This document shows, piece by piece, positions 61,230-64,000 of a DNA stretch of 64,000 bases; within the stretch, counting starts at the first letter, position 1; the number at the start of each line of letters is the position of its first letter. The position numbers and the translations under genes are program-made. The DNA lies in contig NZ_JNXG01000003.1 in assembly GCF_000717025.1 (NCBI RefSeq), forward strand, positions 310,001 through 374,000. The letters are read 5' to 3'. This DNA comes from Streptomyces atroolivaceus (GTDB lineage: Bacteria; Actinomycetota; Actinomycetes; Streptomycetales; Streptomycetaceae). A model generated the notes under the pieces. The model had not been told where the DNA came from. It saw only the letters and a program-made list of their open reading frames with translations, and did not search any database.

Positions 61230-61796
61230 ATGCCGAAGCATCCGTCAATGACCTACAGGCGCGTCGGCGCGCTCCTCCACGAGACCGGCATGGTGTCCGA
61301 GGAGAAGATGCGCAGCGTCCTCGATCGCGCCGCCGTCTACGCGGACGACGAACTGGACCAGTACGCGGCGGCCCAGGCGCTGGAGAGCTTCGGCGTGGCG
61401 GTCTCGGTCCACGCCGACGACATCGACTCCATCCATGACGGTTACGCGAGCCTTCTGGCGGACGCCGCCGAGGCCGCCGGCGGCAGAGTCGCCATTTCCG
61501 GGGTCCGGGTCGTCGAGGGCGAAGGCGGATTCGAGGGCGGCCGCTTCGACACCCTCGAGTTCGAGAGGGACGGCGAGCCGGTGTCCCTCTCGGCCGAGCA
61601 CTTCGCAGTGGACTACTACGACCACGAGGCGGCCTGCCGGGCCATCGCCGTAACCGCACACGGCGACGACCCGCGCTCATGGCGGAACGTCGGCTTCGCG
61701 CGCGAGCCGGGCGCCGGCTACGACAGCATCATGGTCCTCGCCACACCCGGGCAGAGGGAAGCGCTCCACCGGCACCTCGGTCTGACGTTTCCCTGA
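61230..61796 (+). CDS. Hypothetical protein, acidic, 188 aa
   Basis: A cytoplasmic acidic protein without recognised family. It has a helical N-terminal half (YRRVGALLHETGMVSEEKMR; AVYADDELDQYAAAQALESF) and a mixed C-terminal part (RFDTLEFERDGEPVSLSAEH; SIMVLATPGQREALHRHLGL). AGGA lies 8 nt before ATG 61230; ATG 61248 is an alternative without such a site. The build resembles immunity-type proteins (small, acidic), but no toxin gene is next to it. It lies alone between the sugar operon hairpin and a convergent HxlR gene. Confidence 0.65.
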   Translation: MPKHPSMTYRRVGALLHETGMVSEEKMRSVLDRAAVYADDELDQYAAAQALESFGVAVSVHADDIDSIHDGYASLLADAAEAAGGRVAISGVRVVEGEGGFEGGRFDTLEFERDGEPVSLSAEHFAVDYYDHEAACRAIAVTAHGDDPRSWRNVGFAREPGAGYDSIMVLATPGQREALHRHLGLTFP

Positions 61797-61859
61797 GCGG
61801 CGGGTGACCGGGTTCCGGGGCGGGCGGTCCGCGGAACCTCCCTGCACTCGTCCGTGACC

Positions 61860-62246
61860 TCAGTCGCCGTCGAAGCCGCTCCTGGCCGCCTCGATGTGGC
61901 CGATGTGCCGGTGGGTCCAGTCGCACATCACGTCGACCGTCTTCCGCAGCCCCTGACCCGGTCCGGTCAGGGTGTACTCGACCTTCGGCGGGACCGTGGG
62001 GTACACGGTGCGCTCGACCAGGCCGTTGCGCTCCAGCATGCGCAGGTTCTGGGTGAGCATCTTGTGGCTGATCCCCTCCACCGCGCTCCGCAGCTCGCTG
62101 AAGCGCAGGGTGCCGTCGCCCAGGGCCTCGATGATCAGGAGCGCCCACTTGTTGGCGACGTCCGAGAAGATCTCCCGCGCCAGCGAATCCGCACGCCTGA
62201 GGTCGGCCTGTTCCTCGGGCGAGCCGCTGAGCTGCTTGGTCACCAT
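61860..62246 (-). CDS. HxlR family transcriptional regulator
   Basis: A 128-aa winged-helix protein with the HxlR pattern (DVANKWALLIIEALGDGTLRF; EGISHKMLTQNLRMLERNGL; VEYTLTGPGQGLRKTVDVM). It lacks the N-terminal Cys of redox- or aldehyde-sensing HxlR members, since no Cys occurs before residue 80. It is divergent from a RidA gene across 123 bp that contain CACT-AAAA-AGTG, and probably controls both. Confidence 0.9.
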   Translation of the reverse strand: MVTKQLSGSPEEQADLRRADSLAREIFSDVANKWALLIIEALGDGTLRFSELRSAVEGISHKMLTQNLRMLERNGLVERTVYPTVPPKVEYTLTGPGQGLRKTVDVMCDWTHRHIGHIEAARSGFDGD

Positions 62247-62259
62247 GAGGTTCCCCTGT

Positions 62260-62271
62260 CACTAAAAAGTG
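62260..62271. promoter_or_regulatory. Candidate HxlR operator
   Basis: CACT-AAAA-AGTG is an inverted repeat with a 4-nt A-rich centre, 14 bp before the HxlR start codon. It has the AxT-rich centre and ACT/AGT arms common to HxlR-type sites. The AT-rich core stands out in this GC-rich region. Confidence 0.55.
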
Positions 62272-62369
62272 CGTTCTTCCATGTCAGCCGCCACTCTCCT
62301 ACAGTTCCTGAGTAACCACAAGAGAGCACGTGCGGCCCGTCAGGGCTTCGCGGCAAGGAGGAGAACAGC

Positions 62370-62777
62370 ATGGCCGTCACCATGACCAACCCCACGGGAC
62401 TCCCGGAGATCGATGTCTACCGGCAGGTCTCGGTCTCGACCGGTTCGAAGCTGGTCTACGTCGCCGGACAGGTCGCCTGGGACGCCGACGGCGTCACGGT
62501 CGGCGAAGGCGACCTCGCGGCCCAGGTCGAGCAGTGCTACGTGAACGTCGGCACCGCGCTGAAGAGTGTCGGAGCCTCCTTCGACGACGTGGCGAAGCTG
62601 AACGTCCACGTCGTCGACTGGACCCCCGACAAGATGCCCCTGCTCCTGGAGGGAATCTCCCGGGGGGCCGCACGGCTGGGGACCACCTCGGCACCGCCGG
62701 CCACGATGCTGGGCGTGGCCGCCCTGGACATCCCGGAGCACCTGGTCGAGATCGAGGTCACGGCGGTCATCGACTGA
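62370..62777 (+). CDS. RidA family protein
   Basis: A 135-aa RidA/YjgF protein (GSKLVYVAGQVAWDADGVTV; EQCYVNVGTALKSVGASFDDV; LVEIEVTAVID). The position of the catalytic Arg of RidA proper is not evident, as in many Rid subfamilies 4-7, so the substrate is uncertain. AAGGAGGAG precedes ATG 62370. It is divergent from and likely controlled by the HxlR regulator, which suggests induction by a reactive compound. It shares only family-level similarity with the RidA at 11886. Confidence 0.9.
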   Translation: MAVTMTNPTGLPEIDVYRQVSVSTGSKLVYVAGQVAWDADGVTVGEGDLAAQVEQCYVNVGTALKSVGASFDDVAKLNVHVVDWTPDKMPLLLEGISRGAARLGTTSAPPATMLGVAALDIPEHLVEIEVTAVID

Positions 62778-63090
62778 GGCGGCCGGGTCCGTCCCCGACC
62801 GGGTCCGTCCCCCGCCGGGGACGAGGGGGGCTCCACCGACTCCGGTCAGCCGGCGTGCCGGGCCGGCCGGCCACCGGTGGCAGGCTCGGCCGGCCGACCA
62901 TGGCCGACGGAGTTCCCGTACCGTCGTCCCGGGCCCGGACCGTTCATGCGTGGCAGCCCTCACTGCCTGCCAATATGCTTGCTCAGCCGGGGACTTCGCT
63001 CACCTGTCTGCCGGGGGAGACTGAGGTCCGGTCGTCCGTGGGTGCGGAGTGCGGCACGACGCCGGACCCACATATGAGTAAGGAAATTGC
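62778..63090. other. Intergenic region before the surface protein gene
   Basis: This stretch of 313 bp carries a terminator-like hairpin (62806-62823) near its start. The rest presumably holds the promoter of the 63091 gene; I find no clear -10/-35 pair. No reading frame is convincing. Confidence 0.5.
62806..62823 (+). terminator. Hairpin after the RidA gene
   Basis: CGTCCCC-CGCC-GGGGACG, a 7-bp perfect stem with a 4-nt loop, lies 29 bp after the RidA stop. Confidence 0.6.
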
Positions 63091-64000
63091 ATGGCACGTG
63101 AGCATGATCCTTCCAGACGCATACCGCCGAGTTCGGGCACGTCCTCCGGTGCGTCCGGTGCGTCCGGGAGCCCGCCGGATCCGGCCCGCCGGGCGGTGCC
63201 GAGGGAAGGGGCGGCCGGGGACCCCGGTGACGCCCTGAGGCCGGGCGGCACGGCCGGCCGCAAGGACACGTCGTCCACGGCGGCCGACCCGGACGCCGGC
63301 GCACAGGGCATGACGAGCGGGGGCCCCGAGACCGGGGGCCCCGAGAGCGGGGCTCTCGAGGGTGCGGACGCCCGGACGCGGACCGCGAAGCGGGCGGGTG
63401 CCGCCGGAGCCGCCGCCACGGCTTCCGGCACCGGTGGCACGCGGGGCACCGGTGTCCCGGAGCCGTCGGCGGCAGAGGCGCCAGAACCGGCACCGGCCAA
63501 CTCCGAGGAGACCAAGCCGGCTTCGGCTCCGGCGGCGTCCGCCTCCGACCCGGCCGCGGCGCCCGCGGCCACCGGTACCGTCGACGGGTCCCCGGACACC
63601 GCAGTCGCGGCGGCGGCGGTCAGCGGCAGCGCGGGCGCGGGTACGCGCACGGAAACCGAGCCGCTCGGCAGCCGGCCGAAGAAATCGATACTGGCGGCGG
63701 CGGCGATCATCGGCGCGATCCTGGTCTCCGTACCGTTCCTCGTGGCGGGCCAGGACGATCCCGAGCCCGAGAAGGACCGCACCCAGAACGTGGCAGGCAC
63801 GGTCGTGGGCACCGAACGCTCCGAGCACCCGGAGACCTACACCAGCAAGTCGCCGAGCCCCTCCGTGACTCCGAGCAAGGAGAAGGAGAAGGAGAAGGAG
63901 CAGGTGGAGGTGAAGGTGAAGGAGAAGCCGTCCGAGTCACCGGTCACCAAACCGGCGGTCGTACCGCCGCCGGTCACGCCTGAGCGGAAGCCCCCTGCCA
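63091..64000 (+). CDS. Membrane-anchored Ala/Pro-rich protein, 5' part (possible RICIN-type surface protein)
   Basis: The frame from ATG 63091 (AAGGA 6 nt upstream) is open to the window end, so at least 303 residues are seen. Residues 1-190 are disordered and rich in Ala, Gly, Pro, Ser and Glu. One transmembrane helix follows (KSILAAAAIIGAILVSVPFL, near 193-212), then RTQNVAGTVVG, a Ser/Pro linker and a charged stretch encoded by GAGAAG/GTGAAG repeats (63866-63930). The layout is that of Streptomyces proteins with a cytosolic tail and an external sugar-binding RICIN domain; that domain would lie beyond the window, so this is inference. Confidence 0.75.
   Translation, partial: MAREHDPSRRIPPSSGTSSGASGASGSPPDPARRAVPREGAAGDPGDALRPGGTAGRKDTSSTAADPDAGAQGMTSGGPETGGPESGALEGADARTRTAKRAGAAGAAATASGTGGTRGTGVPEPSAAEAPEPAPANSEETKPASAPAASASDPAAAPAATGTVDGSPDTAVAAAAVSGSAGAGTRTETEPLGSRPKKSILAAAAIIGAILVSVPFLVAGQDDPEPEKDRTQNVAGTVVGTERSEHPETYTSKSPSPSVTPSKEKEKEKEQVEVKVKEKPSESPVTKPAVVPPPVTPERKPPA

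Overview
The window is high-GC actinobacterial chromosome, almost certainly Streptomyces. Evidence: strong third-position GC bias, many GTG starts, repeated 4-nt GTGA/ATGA stop-start overlaps, DUF397/DUF5753 regulators, a type VII secretion locus, SARP and LAL regulators, class III and class II lanthipeptide synthetases, and TTA (bldA) codons restricted to two regulators. I saw no rRNA, tRNA, CRISPR array or complete insertion sequence.

Layout. 1-300: 3' end of a DUF5713-like gene. 336-8822 (minus): a sugar operon encoding a lipoprotein binding protein, two permeases, a LacI regulator, a GH5-like glycosidase and a GH3 glycosidase; a clear promoter and an 18-bp LacI-type operator precede it. 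8823-12727: accessory genes (XRE/DUF397 pair, coupled hypotheticals, RidA) and two decay zones, one with a MmyB-type regulator remnant and one where tails of a TetR regulator and a dehydrogenase are fused tail to tail. 12801-19712 (minus): a reduced type VII secretion locus (small membrane protein, EccD, ParA/MinD-like ATPase, EccC) whose EccC has a degenerate first ATPase site. 20015-25879: PucR regulator divergent from a Na+ symporter, an agmatinase-family hydrolase and a ThDP enzyme. 25930-36019: a small protein resembling the C-terminal part of Cas8c/Csd1, a fused ABC exporter, secreted proteins, an S37 peptidase, a NagZ-type GH3 enzyme and a sugar isomerase.

36129-56399 is the accessory core. 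On the minus strand, a radical SAM enzyme, a heme-oxygenase-like diiron protein and an 82-aa acidic protein are coupled by 4-nt overlaps. They are followed by a zinc-ribbon/nucleotide-cyclase/AAA/TPR protein, a cytoplasmic subtilisin and a GAF protein. Divergently lie a class III lanthipeptide precursor, an MFS exporter and LanKC. Further on (minus) are a SARP and a LuxR/LAL regulator, each with an early TTA codon, then LanM with a 64-aa peptide that has no cysteine. The 82-aa protein and the LanKC precursor share a PEV[EQ]AH motif, suggesting related peptide handling.

56706-60999: LacI regulator divergent from an oxidoreductase/DUF993/isomerase catabolic operon with a palindromic operator just after its promoter. 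61230-64000: a hypothetical protein, a divergent HxlR/RidA pair, and the 5' part of a membrane-anchored, Ala/Pro-rich surface protein that runs off the window.
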